Positions 39,340 to 48,735 of a DNA stretch of 64,000 nucleotides are shown here, one piece after another. Below the pieces are notes generated by a model. It ran no database searches. It was not told the DNA's origin and saw only the letters and a list, made by a program, of their open reading frames with translations. Position numbers and translations under genes: made by a program. Each line of letters begins with the position of its first letter. Position 1 is the first letter of the stretch. This DNA is from CAUZIB01 sp963578805. Lineage in GTDB: Bacteria > Acidobacteriota > Vicinamibacteria > Vicinamibacterales > UBA8438. The DNA is taken from assembly GCA_963578805.1 (NCBI GenBank), contig CAUZDY010000007.1, positions 36,586 through 100,585 of the forward strand. Reading direction: 5' to 3'.

Positions 39340-40269
39340 CTATCGTGCTGGGGGATCTTTGGTCTTGAGTGGAAGGGTCGGGGTCGTAATCTGCGCGACC
39401 TCCTTCGCGACTTTCAGGAACGCATCCGCGGCGTGCGACATTTCTTGGGAACGGCGATAGACGAGCTGGATCTTTCGAGGGAGTTGCAGGCCAGGCACGG
39501 TTACGGCCTTGAGTTGTCCGCTGGCCAGTTCTGAAAGTGCACACCGTTTTGGTAGGAGCGCGACGCCAAGACCCATTTCGACCGCTCGCTTGATTCCGTC
39601 GAGGCTTGGCAACGCAATCTGGATATTGATCGGAGTATGACGTTCTGCGTAGAGCCTCAGGACCCGTTCGCGGGCCGGCGACGGATCGTTGTGGGCAATG
39701 ACCGTTTGTTGACGGAATTCCTCCATTGTCACTTTTCGACGCCTGGCGAGGGCGTGCTCTGGGTGTATCAGCATGACAAGCTCGTCCTCTCCGAGGGTGA
39801 GACCCACCAAACCCCGCTCGCGGGGTGAAAATGTCAAGACTCCAAAATCAAGCCTACGGCTCAGGACCTCTTCGGCGATCTGCCGTGCGGGTTGCCGACT
39901 TACCTCGACCTGAGCTTCCGGATACTCTTCGCGGAATCGTTTAATGACTGGCAGCAGCACGTGAGACGCGGCCTCATTCGCCCCGATCAAGACGTGCCCG
40001 CGTCGAAGGTCCTGAAGCTCCTGCATCGCACCCTTCGCCTCGTGAGTGAGGCGCTCAAGACGCTTGGCGTAGTCCAGCAAGACTGTTCCGGCTTCGGTCA
40101 GCTGTCCGCCTTTTGATGAGCGGTCGAAGAGGCGCTCGTTGAGGCTTTCTTCGAGACGTCGAACCGCCTGGCTGACCGCCGGCTGGGTACGATGCAGGCG
40201 GGTGGCAGCCCGGGAGAAGCTCCGTTCGTTGGCGACGGTGAGAAAGACCTGAAGCTCTGAGAGATTCAT
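39340..40269 (-). CDS. LysR-family transcriptional regulator
   Basis: 309 residues. The winged-helix domain (1-65) is classic: LSELQVFLTVANERSFSRAATRLHRTQPAVSQAVRRLEE. A periplasmic-binding-protein-like effector domain follows (about 90-295). It ends eight bases from the convergent E1 gene and has no divergently transcribed neighbour within 450 bases, so its target is not evident. The Q-P-A-V-S-Q-A-V-R-R-L-E recognition helix is of the usual LTTR kind; the effector is unknown. Confidence 0.93.
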   Translation of the reverse strand: MNLSELQVFLTVANERSFSRAATRLHRTQPAVSQAVRRLEESLNERLFDRSSKGGQLTEAGTVLLDYAKRLERLTHEAKGAMQELQDLRRGHVLIGANEAASHVLLPVIKRFREEYPEAQVEVSRQPARQIAEEVLSRRLDFGVLTFSPRERGLVGLTLGEDELVMLIHPEHALARRRKVTMEEFRQQTVIAHNDPSPARERVLRLYAERHTPINIQIALPSLDGIKRAVEMGLGVALLPKRCALSELASGQLKAVTVPGLQLPRKIQLVYRRSQEMSHAADAFLKVAKEVAQITTPTLPLKTKDPPAR

Positions 40270-40724
40270 AAGACGGACAGACCCTCAATAATGTGATGGT
40301 CTTCATCTTATGATAACAAAGTAGTTATGCTTGACCGGAGTGATTCCTTGGGGCTCTAACGTGATTCTCTGGCAGTTCTAGCTCACTGTCTAGCGCATGC
40401 GCCGCATCACGCGGCAGACGAGGAGTAGCGTGTCACAGACGTGGTCGGTCCGTAGCTCAACATCGGTCAGTATCTGGCATTCGCGAAGGCAGACCGTCTT
40501 TGGACCTAGTATGTGAGTTTAAGCCATTTACATAAGAACTTTGTCACCTCGTGATGTGCGCCGGTGTCTATCGCTCATTGAGCGCAGGAGCCTGCTCAAA
40601 CGTCTGGCGTCTGGCAGTTGTCCAGATCAGCGAGGTCGCGGCGGGATCGCTGCCTAGGAGTCGAGGAAGTTCCCGCTTCGGGGCGGAGACTCCTGGCCAA
40701 CTACCATCCGGGTTTCAAGATTAT
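40270..40724. other. Spacer upstream of the LysR gene, no gene seen
   Basis: 455 bases. Both flanking genes are on the minus strand. There is a palindrome-poor AT-rich patch at 40295-40330 just before the LysR start, where the regulator's own promoter should lie. I recognise no relic. Confidence 0.4.
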
Positions 40725-42440
40725 TCAGTACCCGACTGCCTGCCCGTCTTTCCTGGGGTCGGTGCCACCGTGAAGCATTCCCGTTTCCGGGTCGATCTTG
40801 ATCGCCTGGTAGCCGCCCATTGGACCGCCGCCAGCCCGTTCCACGATGTGTCCGCGTCGTTCGAGTTGGGCGACGACTGCGTCTGAGATTCCTGGCTCAA
40901 CGAGCAGAGTTTCGCCATGACGTATACGAGCCGCGTCCCCAGCCTCCTGTACGTTCATGCCGAAGTCGATCATATTGATCAACACCTGAACGTGTCCTTG
41001 GGGTTGCATGTGACCACCCATGACCCCGAACGGCATGAGCGGCCGACCCTGCTTGGTTAGGAAACCGGGCATGTTCGTGTGGAGTGACCGCTTGTGCGGC
41101 TCGAGACTGTTGAGGTGTCCCTCCTCCAGTGAGAATCCACTGCCACGGTTCTGAATCGCAAATCCCAAATCTCCTGGGACGATTCTTGATCCGAAATTAC
41201 CAAAGATACTCTCGATCAGGGACACGGCGTTGCGGTCCTGGTCGACGACCGTGAGGTACACCGTCTCACTGTGTTCCCAGAGGTTTCCCGGAGAGGCTTC
41301 ACGGGCGTGCGTGGGATCGATCAACGCACGTCGAGCTTCCCCGTACGATTTCGAAATCAGCTCGGCCACCGGTAATGAGTTTGCGCTGGGGTCGGCTACA
41401 AACGTGTCGCGATCCGCGAACGCCAGCTTCTTAGCCTCGGTAAGGAGATGGAGCGTATCGGCGGTGTTGTGTCCCATCGAGGCGATGTCATATCCCTCTA
41501 GGATGTTCAACATCATCAGCGCGACGATCCCCTGGCTGTTAGGCGGAAGCTCCCAGACGTCGTACCCCCGGTAGTTGGTCGTGACGGGTTCCACCCATTC
41601 GGACGTGTGGTCCTCGAAGTCTGGCATGGTGAAGTACCCGCCGTTAGCTTCGCTGAAGGCCACAATCTTGCGCGCGATCGAACCTCGGTAGTAGGCATCG
41701 CGTCCACCTCTGGCGATCGTTGCGTATGTCGTTGCCAGCCCAGGATTGCGGAAGACTTCGCCAACCTCAGGAGCTCGGCCGTTCGGGAGATAGGTCCGTG
41801 CGGAGTCTGGCCATTGCGCCAATGCCGTCTCCGCGCTCCGCCACTGTCGCTGGATGATCTCGCTGACAGGGAACCCGTCCCGCGCGTACCCGATCGCCGG
41901 AGCGAGCACTTCTGCGAACGTCATGGTGCCAAACCGTTGAAGCAGTTGGTCCCAGCCGTCGACGGCACCTGGGACGGTCCAGGTCAACGGCCCGTCAGTC
42001 GGGATTTTCGTGAGACCCTGTCGCGTGAAGACGTCGCGGTTCATGGAGTACGGTGCACGTCCTGTCGCATTGAGTCCGTACAGCTGCTCATCTTTCGCAT
42101 TCCAAACGATCGCGAAGAGGTCGCCACCAATCCCATTCATGTGTGGCTCGACCAGACCCAGCATGGCATTGACAGCGACCGCCGCATCTATCGCGTTTCC
42201 ACCTGCCTTGAGGATATCCACGCCGACCTGGGCGGCGAGCGGCTGGCTGGCCGCCACCATGCCGTGAGGGGCGATAACCTCTGAGCGACTGGAGTGTGGA
42301 CTACGTGCAGGTCGGCCGTAGCCTTGACTGACAGCCGGTTCCGTCGCCGGTCGGGGCGATTGTCCCGCGGCTGGAGTTGCGGCACTGGTGGCGACGAGAG
42401 CCAATCCAATCAAGGTCATTCTCCTCAGTGGTCTTCGCAT
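40725..42440 (-). CDS. ggt: Gamma-glutamyltransferase (GGT)
   Basis: 571 residues from the ATG at 42440, after GAGGCG. The signal peptide ends near AAGQS. The N-terminal large subunit contains HGMVAASQPLAAQVGVDILKAGGNAIDAAVA and NGIGGDLFAIVW. The autoprocessing nucleophile Thr lies in SETVYLTVVDQ (family T-T-H), and downstream FGNFGSRIV and FLTKQGRPLMPFGVMGGHMQPQ form the small subunit. It should cleave or transfer gamma-glutamyl groups of glutathione in the periplasm. The region after the nucleophile reads VYL where characterised enzymes have HFS or HYS, so activity could be atypical. Confidence 0.93.
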   Translation of the reverse strand: MRRPLRRMTLIGLALVATSAATPAAGQSPRPATEPAVSQGYGRPARSPHSSRSEVIAPHGMVAASQPLAAQVGVDILKAGGNAIDAAVAVNAMLGLVEPHMNGIGGDLFAIVWNAKDEQLYGLNATGRAPYSMNRDVFTRQGLTKIPTDGPLTWTVPGAVDGWDQLLQRFGTMTFAEVLAPAIGYARDGFPVSEIIQRQWRSAETALAQWPDSARTYLPNGRAPEVGEVFRNPGLATTYATIARGGRDAYYRGSIARKIVAFSEANGGYFTMPDFEDHTSEWVEPVTTNYRGYDVWELPPNSQGIVALMMLNILEGYDIASMGHNTADTLHLLTEAKKLAFADRDTFVADPSANSLPVAELISKSYGEARRALIDPTHAREASPGNLWEHSETVYLTVVDQDRNAVSLIESIFGNFGSRIVPGDLGFAIQNRGSGFSLEEGHLNSLEPHKRSLHTNMPGFLTKQGRPLMPFGVMGGHMQPQGHVQVLINMIDFGMNVQEAGDAARIRHGETLLVEPGISDAVVAQLERRGHIVERAGGGPMGGYQAIKIDPETGMLHGGTDPRKDGQAVGY

Positions 42441-42518
42441 AGAACGCCTCATTAAAAAAGTTGAAAACACAGATGAATCATACGCCTAATCGCGGCGGCG
42501 GCCGACTCGGGCCGTTGA

Positions 42519-43583
42519 CTACGAGGGGAGTCGGTCAAGAATCTCGGAGGTCATCGTCGAGCACGATGTGGAAGACCCGATGCTGCCAAGATCAGCGGTT
42601 CGGATACCCGCTGCGAGCGTTTTACCGATAGCCGTCTCGATGAGTTCAGCTTCTTCGTTCAGTCCCAGTGCGTGGCGCAATAACAGGGCGGCCGACGCGA
42701 TTGTTGCCACAGGGTTGGCCAGGTCCTGTCCCGCGATGTCTGGTGCCGACCCGTGCACCGGCTCAAAGAGGCCACCCCGACCCCCGATGCTGGCAGACGG
42801 CAACAGTCCCAACGAGCCTACGACCGCACCAGCTTCGTCGGACAGGATGTCCCCGAACAGGTTCCCCGCCAGGAGTACGTCAAATTTGTGCGGGTTGGAC
42901 ACTAACAGCAATGCGCACGAATCGACGAGCTGGTGCTCCAGCGTGACGTCTGGATAGTCGGCGGCGACGTCGATGACAACCTCTCGCCAGAAGCGGGAGA
43001 CTTCGAGCACGTTGGCCTTGTCGACGGATGTCACGCGGCCGCGCCGCTGGCGTGCGCTTTCGAACGCTATTTTCGCGATTCGTTCGATCTCATTCCGCGA
43101 GTAACGCATGGTGTTGAAAGCGGAAAGTCCATCGTCGGTTCGACCTCGGGGCTCCGCGTAGTAGAGTCCGCCAGTCAGTTCCCTCACAATAAGCAGATCG
43201 AGTCCCTTGATCAGCTCAGGTCTAAGCGAGCTGCCCTCTTCCAGGCCGGGCCAGACCTTCGCCGGTCGGAGGTTAGCAAAGACACCCAGCTCTTGTCTGA
43301 GCTGTAGTAGAGCAGTTTCTGGACGTCGGTCTCCAGGCGCCTGGTCGAAGGCAGGGTCTCCCACGGCACCCAACAGCACAGCGTCAGCCTCGACACAGGC
43401 CTCTCGAGTAGCCGCAGGAAGAGGAGGGTCACCTGCGCGCAGCGCTGTCCCTCCGATCGGATGAGCTGTGAGCGTGAAGGTGTGTCCGGAGAGTGCCGCG
43501 ACGGTCTCAAGAACCCTGGTGGCCGCAGCGACCACCTCAGGGCCGATGCCGTCGCCTGGGAGTAGTGCGATGTTAGCGTTCAT
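42519..43583 (-). CDS. leuB: 3-Isopropylmalate dehydrogenase LeuB
   Basis: 354 residues. NIALLPGDGIGPEV is the nucleotide-site start; the substrate Arg region is LRQELGVFANLRPAKVWPGLE with VRELTGGLYYAEPRG (Tyr/Glu). The metal-binding Asp set lies in DEAGAVVGSLGLLPSASIG and the NAD-site tail is GLFEPVHGSAPDIAGQDLANP. It oxidises 3-isopropylmalate to 2-oxoisocaproate in leucine synthesis. leuA, leuC and leuD are not in the window. It stands 78 bases upstream of ggt on the same strand. Confidence 0.97.
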   Translation of the reverse strand: MNANIALLPGDGIGPEVVAAATRVLETVAALSGHTFTLTAHPIGGTALRAGDPPLPAATREACVEADAVLLGAVGDPAFDQAPGDRRPETALLQLRQELGVFANLRPAKVWPGLEEGSSLRPELIKGLDLLIVRELTGGLYYAEPRGRTDDGLSAFNTMRYSRNEIERIAKIAFESARQRRGRVTSVDKANVLEVSRFWREVVIDVAADYPDVTLEHQLVDSCALLLVSNPHKFDVLLAGNLFGDILSDEAGAVVGSLGLLPSASIGGRGGLFEPVHGSAPDIAGQDLANPVATIASAALLLRHALGLNEEAELIETAIGKTLAAGIRTADLGSIGSSTSCSTMTSEILDRLPS

Positions 43584-43623
43584 CGACCAGTGCGGGCCTC
43601 GTTCGAGAGAGAGTTCGACCGCA

Positions 43624-44103
43624 CTATCCCATGAGGCCGATTAACCGTGCACCGATCGTGACACTAGTCCAGATCGCAAGCGACAGAATGCCGACGACTT
43701 TTGGCAACACCGGGCCGAGTAGAGCCTCGTCGGTCATTGCTACCCTACGGCGCACGGTAAACGTAAAGATAAGCCCAATAACTAAGGCTTCCATCTTCCA
43801 CCAGAAGAATGGGCTGTAGTACTGCTTGAGGGCAGTCGAGGTCAGCTGCGGGAAGCCCGTAATAAAGAGAACAAGAAATCCGCCGATTAACCATGGCTGA
43901 GCGTCACGTGCGATATCGGAAAGCGGCCTGCTGGTGAGTCCGCGTCCAAGCATCCGCATATCGACGATGGCCAGTGCCCCGATGAATACGGCGACGGCAA
44001 CCAGGTGAATAACCTGAGCGATCGGCGCTGCCCAGGTGTGGCTAAGAAAGTATTGGCTAAGGGGGATCCCAGTCAGCCATTGGAAGAAAGGCAGTAAGTC
44101 CAT
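43624..44103 (-). CDS. DUF6644-like membrane protein
   Basis: 159 residues with four hydrophobic helices (about 28-48, 68-90, 100-118, 135-155). A His in PIAQVIHLVAVAVFIGALAIVDMRMLG lies inside the first helix, as in DUF6644, a small four-helix family found next to cytochromes. A heme-b or quinone role has been suggested by context only. It starts 10 bases after the next similar gene on the same strand. Confidence 0.7.
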   Translation of the reverse strand: MDLLPFFQWLTGIPLSQYFLSHTWAAPIAQVIHLVAVAVFIGALAIVDMRMLGRGLTSRPLSDIARDAQPWLIGGFLVLFITGFPQLTSTALKQYYSPFFWWKMEALVIGLIFTFTVRRRVAMTDEALLGPVLPKVVGILSLAIWTSVTIGARLIGLMG

Positions 44104-44113
44104 AGATCACGTC

Positions 44114-44680
44114 CTAGCTAAGGCCCAAATCAAGCCACCACTGGGGCACCAGCGCACTATAGGCAATCATACGACCGGTGATGATGATGCTTGCCCACAG
44201 AACGAGAGATAGGAGACCCGCTACCCTAGCCTCGAACGGCACCAGGCCAGAAAAATTCCAGGAGACCCACGATCGGGCCTCTGTGATTTTAGCTTCGATC
44301 CTAGCGAGGGCCCGCTCATACACGGTCATATGAAAGACGAACGCGTTCACACCAGCGAGGACCATTAGCAGCATCTTTAACCAAAAATAAAAGTTTGGGT
44401 AGAAGCGCATTGGATCGCCGTAAAACAGTAAGCCGCCGGTCAGCGTGCTGAGTCCCATGGTGGCCATCTGCCATGGGAATAGACGTTTCTGCGTCTGCAC
44501 AAATGGGGTGCTGAGGTTGCCGATTCCGGCCAGGCGCAGATCCATCATGATGATCAATCCGGCGAATATCGTCGTGGTAACGACATGCGCCGTCAGCAGC
44601 CAGGGATAGACGTTGAATGCCTCGCGGAGCGCGACGCTGCTTGACAGCATCGATATCCACTCGAATAGGGTCCGAATCAT
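44114..44680 (-). CDS. DUF6644-like membrane protein, second copy
   Basis: 188 residues, five hydrophobic segments. The pattern VYPWLLTAHVVTTTIFAGLIIMMDLRLAGIG, with His in a helix followed by the D-x-R-L-x-G step, parallels the downstream gene product, so the two are tandem paralogues. The conserved His in the helix and another in NAFVFHMTVYER could ligate heme b (inference). It follows the cytochrome c gene by 51 bases; the three genes form one run. Confidence 0.7.
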   Translation of the reverse strand: MIRTLFEWISMLSSSVALREAFNVYPWLLTAHVVTTTIFAGLIIMMDLRLAGIGNLSTPFVQTQKRLFPWQMATMGLSTLTGGLLFYGDPMRFYPNFYFWLKMLLMVLAGVNAFVFHMTVYERALARIEAKITEARSWVSWNFSGLVPFEARVAGLLSLVLWASIIITGRMIAYSALVPQWWLDLGLS

Positions 44681-44731
44681 CCTTAATACTATCTCCAGAA
44701 AGCGAGAAATACGCCGGCTACAGTTGTCCCG

Positions 44732-45274
44732 CTACTGGCAGCGCGGTTCCTGTCTGCTGTCGGGACCGTCGCGGTATGTCCTGTGGCAGTGCGAGCACGA
44801 TTCGACGAGGAAATTGACCGCGAAAGAGGCGGCGTCGTAATCCCGCATCTGCGCAGCCTCGAGTACATTGAGGGCGGATTCCTCGAGGAGCCTGGCACCT
44901 TCAATGTAGTCCGCGTTGTCGACCGGCGCCGATACGCCATTTTCGCACAGGCGGCCTTCGAGCATGGCGAGCTTGGCGCCGTCCGCGAGGGCTACTGCAG
45001 CGCCCTCGACGTCCGGCCAGCCGCGGTAGACTGACGAAAAGCGAGCGGACGCTGGTCCCATGAGAGCGTCCACGGCTTCGGAGATCTCGGGACTCATCTC
45101 CGGCAGCTCGGTGCCCGGCTCAACCGACTGGAGGTCGAACAGCTTGTTGGAGTTCGGAAACATGATGCCGCGCATGAGCTGGGCGAGAGTCCCGATCGGT
45201 TCGTTGGATGGCGCTTGCGCGCTGGCAACACCGCCGGCTATAAACAACGTGACAATCACACTAATCACTCGCAT
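44732..45274 (-). CDS. Secreted monoheme cytochrome c (c556-like)
   Basis: 180 residues from the ATG at 45274, because GAGGTG lies just before it and the GTG at 45280 is part of that sequence. A signal peptide is followed by IGTLAQLMRGIMFPNSNKLFDLQ, then helices and a C-terminal heme site CSHCH. The layout matches the lipoprotein at 26398-26880. It heads the run with two DUF6644 proteins, which suggests a membrane-to-periplasm electron path. Confidence 0.82.
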   Translation of the reverse strand: MRVISVIVTLFIAGGVASAQAPSNEPIGTLAQLMRGIMFPNSNKLFDLQSVEPGTELPEMSPEISEAVDALMGPASARFSSVYRGWPDVEGAAVALADGAKLAMLEGRLCENGVSAPVDNADYIEGARLLEESALNVLEAAQMRDYDAASFAVNFLVESCSHCHRTYRDGPDSRQEPRCQ

Positions 45275-45379
45275 TTTCACCTCGACGTTGTGCCATCTAG
45301 AGGGCTAAAGTTGATCGAGAGACTACACCACCATCCTTTACGGGTGCAACTTGCCGCCGGCGGAAGAATCGAAAGAGGC

Positions 45380-45422
45380 AGACCGTTGTTTTCTTGACGG
45401 TCTGTGGAGACCGTCGTATACG
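45380..45422 (+). promoter_or_regulatory. Promoter with inverted-repeat operator upstream of a PQQ dehydrogenase
   Basis: TTGACG (45394-45399), a 17-base spacer and TATACG (45417-45422) make a good sigma-70-type promoter. ACGGTCT-GTGG-AGACCGT (45397-45414), a perfect inverted repeat with a four-base gap, sits inside the spacer. A third half-site AGACCGT lies at 45380-45386. A repressor dimer bound here would block polymerase. Confidence 0.65.
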
Positions 45423-45614
45423 GTGAGCAGTAGTTGGTAAGGCAGCTGGTACCGTCCTAAGCGGTCATCCGGAGGCGCCACATAACCTAAGATTAGCCTT
45501 CGTGGTGTGGGCGATGACGGGAGGGCACGCCCATCGTGATGGGTAGTGTCTCAGGGCGTGCGCCGGGCGTGGTTAGCGCTACAGCAACAAGTCAGTCTGG
45601 TAAGGAGAGGCAAT

Positions 45615-47324
45615 ATGCCAACTCGGTTAACACTCGGCATTTCCATCGTGCTGGCGTTCGCAGTGGGTTTGTCGTCGTCTCACGCACAGAACGGCGATTT
45701 CCGCATGGTCACAGACGCCATGTTGCAGGATCCCGATCCGGCTGATTGGCTCAACTGGCGTCGAACACTCGATGGCTGGGGATACAGCCCGCTCGACGAG
45801 ATCACGACAGAGAACGCCCAAGATCTTCAGCTCGTCTGGAGCTGGGGAATGGCGGCGGGCTCTCAACAGACCACTCCGCTAGTGCATGACGGCGTGATGT
45901 ACCTCGCAAACCCAGGAGCCATCGTACAGGCGCTCGACGCTGCGACCGGAGAGCTTCTCTGGGAGTATAGCCGCACCAGCGAAGTGATCCACCAGAGTGT
46001 CGGTGGCCCTGGACCCGGGCGGATGCATCGCAACATCGCTATCTATCAGGACAAAATCTACCTGAACACGAGTGATGCACACGTGGTCGCGATCGATGCT
46101 CAGTCTGGCGAGGAGCGCTGGTCGACCGACGTAGGTGGCGGCGCAGGTTACCAGTACTCCAGCGGCTCGATCGTAGCTGACGGTCGAGTCGTGTCCGGAC
46201 TCACGGGGTGCGGTCAGTATCGTGATGACACGTGCTATATCGTTGCGCTCGACGCAGAGTCGGGACGCGAGGTGTGGCGCACCTCCACGGTCGCACGCCC
46301 AGGTGAAGCCGGTGGCGACACCTGGGGCGACCTACCGGTCATGTTCAGGGCGGGGAGCGATGCCTGGATTCCCGGGAGCTACGACGCACAGAGCCGCACC
46401 ATCTTCTTTGGGACGGCGCAGGCGAAGCCGTGGGCTCGAGCCGTGCGCGGTACCGACGGAGACGCCCTCTACACAAACTCGACACTGGCCCTCGATCCGG
46501 TAACCGGAGCACTGAAGTGGTACTACCAGCATCTTCCCGGCGAGACGCACGACATGGACGAAGTATTCGAGCGGATCGTGATCGACGTTGACGGTGGTCG
46601 GTCGGTGTTTAGCATGGGCAAAATCGGAGTGCTCTGGGATCTCGACGTGGAGACCGGACGGTTCAAGGCGGCGCACGACCTTGGATATCAGACGCTGGTC
46701 GACATCGATGCATTGACCGGCCGGGTCACCTATCGCGATGACATGATCCCGAAAATCGGAGAGGAGATCTTCTGGTGTCCGAGCACCTCGGGGTTCAAGA
46801 GCTGGCGTGCGATGTCTTATCACCCGTCCACGGAAGCGTTCTATATCCCGATCACACTCAATTGTGAGACTGCGGTGTTCGGTCCGGTTGAAAAGCGACC
46901 GGGTGGCGGTGGCACCGGGCCCGTTCGGCGGACGAACCATCTGCACCCTGAGAGCCCAGAACATCTCGGTGAGTTTTTGGCGATGAGCATCAAGACGGGT
47001 GAGGTGCTCTGGCGTCATAGGGTCCGGACACCGATCAATAGCGCGGCACTGACGACCGGCGGTGGATTGGCTATCGCCGGAGACTGGGACCGCTATCTCT
47101 ACGTCTACGACGCCGCTGACGGAGAGGTCTTGTGGAAGACGCGGTTGCCGACCTCTGTGCAGGGATATCCGATTACTTACGCAGCCGGGGGAAAACAGTT
47201 CCTGGCGGTTCCGGTTGGGTCGGGTGGTGGGAGCTGGACATCGTCGATCCCGTCTCAACTGACACCGGAGAAGCGTCGTCCGGTAGGTGCAAACGGGATT
47301 TTCGTGTTCGCCCTGCCTGAGTAG
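45615..47324 (+). CDS. PQQ-dependent dehydrogenase-like quinoprotein
   Basis: 569 residues from the ATG at 45615 after AAGGAGAGG. A signal peptide is followed by DPADWLNWRRTLDGWGYSPL, the family's first strand, and several W-motifs (ALDAATGELLW, AIDAQSGEERW, ALDAESGREVW, ALDPVTGALKW). The vicinal Cys pair is absent from the usual place; the ETHDMDEVFERIVIDV segment corresponds to the catalytic Asp region. It is a close relative of the frameshifted gene at 7022-8814 (shared DAYLVAL/DAHVVAI, YTNSTLALDP and FVFALPE segments). It has a 190-base leader behind the operator-bearing promoter. Confidence 0.88.
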   Translation: MPTRLTLGISIVLAFAVGLSSSHAQNGDFRMVTDAMLQDPDPADWLNWRRTLDGWGYSPLDEITTENAQDLQLVWSWGMAAGSQQTTPLVHDGVMYLANPGAIVQALDAATGELLWEYSRTSEVIHQSVGGPGPGRMHRNIAIYQDKIYLNTSDAHVVAIDAQSGEERWSTDVGGGAGYQYSSGSIVADGRVVSGLTGCGQYRDDTCYIVALDAESGREVWRTSTVARPGEAGGDTWGDLPVMFRAGSDAWIPGSYDAQSRTIFFGTAQAKPWARAVRGTDGDALYTNSTLALDPVTGALKWYYQHLPGETHDMDEVFERIVIDVDGGRSVFSMGKIGVLWDLDVETGRFKAAHDLGYQTLVDIDALTGRVTYRDDMIPKIGEEIFWCPSTSGFKSWRAMSYHPSTEAFYIPITLNCETAVFGPVEKRPGGGGTGPVRRTNHLHPESPEHLGEFLAMSIKTGEVLWRHRVRTPINSAALTTGGGLAIAGDWDRYLYVYDAADGEVLWKTRLPTSVQGYPITYAAGGKQFLAVPVGSGGGSWTSSIPSQLTPEKRRPVGANGIFVFALPE

Positions 47325-47425
47325 GTTCTGAGTCAGGCCTTAGCAAGGAGTGATACGGGTGGCGAGTCGGCCGTCGGTTTCCAGACGACCGGTACTCGGT
47401 GTGGCGCACGGCGGTGACGACCGGG

Positions 47426-48514
47426 TCACCGGTTATCGACGACCGCGACACCCCACGGGCGGTTGCCGACAGGAATTGTGGCCACGACTTCCATCGTCGC
47501 GGTGTCGACGACGGAGACATCGTTTGAGGGGCCGTTCGCGGTATACAACTGCGCGCCGTCTGGACTTAGCGCGATCCCCCACGGACGCTCCCCAACCGTA
47601 GCGGCGCCACGCACGCCGCCACCCACGGTGTCGATAGCAACGACGGTACCGCCGCGTCCCGTCGAGACGAATAGGAGGTTCCCATCTGGCGACACGGCAA
47701 CACCCATTGGTCTTGATGGATCGCCGGGCACATCGACTGATGCGATCACCTCGTGCGAGGTTGTGTCGATGATTGATACCGAGCCACCGTTCTCTGAGCT
47801 GGCGTAGGCTCGGCTGCTGTCAGGAGAAAACGCCACCGCACGTGGACGGGGTCCGACCTCAATCTGCTCAATAACCTCGTTGGTGGCCACGTCGATGACC
47901 GACACCTGATTGTCCTGTTCGGATGTCACGTAGACGAATCGTCCGTCAGGGCTTGCGGTGACTCCTTCAGGCTCATCACCGACCTCGACGGTTGCAATGA
48001 TCTCGCCGGTCTCGATATCAACCACACTCGTGGTACCCGCATCCTCGTTGGCAACGTAAAGACGCGTGCCGTCTACATTCAGTGCTACCTGCTCTGGGTC
48101 GGTCCCGGCCTGGATGATGGTGCTGACCTGTTGAGCGGCAACGTCGACCACGCCGATGCCGTCTGCCGCTCTATCGGGCGGGGGCAGAGTGGTCTCGTCC
48201 ACGCCTGGAGGAGCTGGTGGTGATCCGCTCAACGCCACGAAAAGTTGCCGTCGGTCTGGGCTCACCGCGATCCCCCGCGGGCGCTTGCCTAGCGGCACCG
48301 TTGCGAGAACCTCATGGGTGCCGCCAGCGATGACGGTCAGGTCGCCCGACCGCTCGTTCGTGACGTAAACGCGATAGGGTGGCGGCACCGCGTCAGTTAC
48401 GACCGCCTCGGCGCCAGGATCGGGAGCGGTGCTGTCAGAGGTAGGACGGTCGCCACAGGCGCCACCTGCGATCATTGCGAAAGAGAGAATGAGATACAGG
48501 AGTCGGGTAGGCAT
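47426..48514 (-). CDS. YVTN-family beta-propeller lipoprotein
   Basis: 362 residues. A lipobox (MIAGGACGD) predicts a lipoprotein. Seven propeller repeats carry the diagnostic phrases VYVTNERSGDLTVI, RPRGIAVSPDRRQLFVAL, LYVANEDAGTTSVVD, FVYVTSEQDNQVSVID and RPWGIALSPDGAQLYTANG. The repeats are about 42 residues long. Function is generally unknown in this family; it may bind a ligand or scaffold partners outside the inner membrane. It converges with the upstream quinoprotein gene. Confidence 0.88.
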   Translation of the reverse strand: MPTRLLYLILSFAMIAGGACGDRPTSDSTAPDPGAEAVVTDAVPPPYRVYVTNERSGDLTVIAGGTHEVLATVPLGKRPRGIAVSPDRRQLFVALSGSPPAPPGVDETTLPPPDRAADGIGVVDVAAQQVSTIIQAGTDPEQVALNVDGTRLYVANEDAGTTSVVDIETGEIIATVEVGDEPEGVTASPDGRFVYVTSEQDNQVSVIDVATNEVIEQIEVGPRPRAVAFSPDSSRAYASSENGGSVSIIDTTSHEVIASVDVPGDPSRPMGVAVSPDGNLLFVSTGRGGTVVAIDTVGGGVRGAATVGERPWGIALSPDGAQLYTANGPSNDVSVVDTATMEVVATIPVGNRPWGVAVVDNR

Positions 48515-48735
48515 CGAGATTCCACAAACAGGTCAGTCTGGCCAGTTTTGTCAGACGGGACAATACTGCTAGGCTCATAGTAGGTGGCGTGGCCAAGTTC
48601 GTCAAAGGTTGGCTGGAGTTTTCTGGTTTCACCGGGCGAGCACGGCACACACCACGCGTGAGTGCCATTTCCGCTTGCGCTTCACCAGGGTTTGATGACA
48701 CGCTTCGCCCCGTACAGCCGTCACGGAGGAAAGAG

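Noticed and set aside
46332..47258. A 308-codon open frame on the minus strand inside the PQQ dehydrogenase gene
   Set aside because: It lies wholly opposite a clear quinoprotein gene, is rich in Arg, Pro and His, and has no family motif. It is a shadow of biased codon use.
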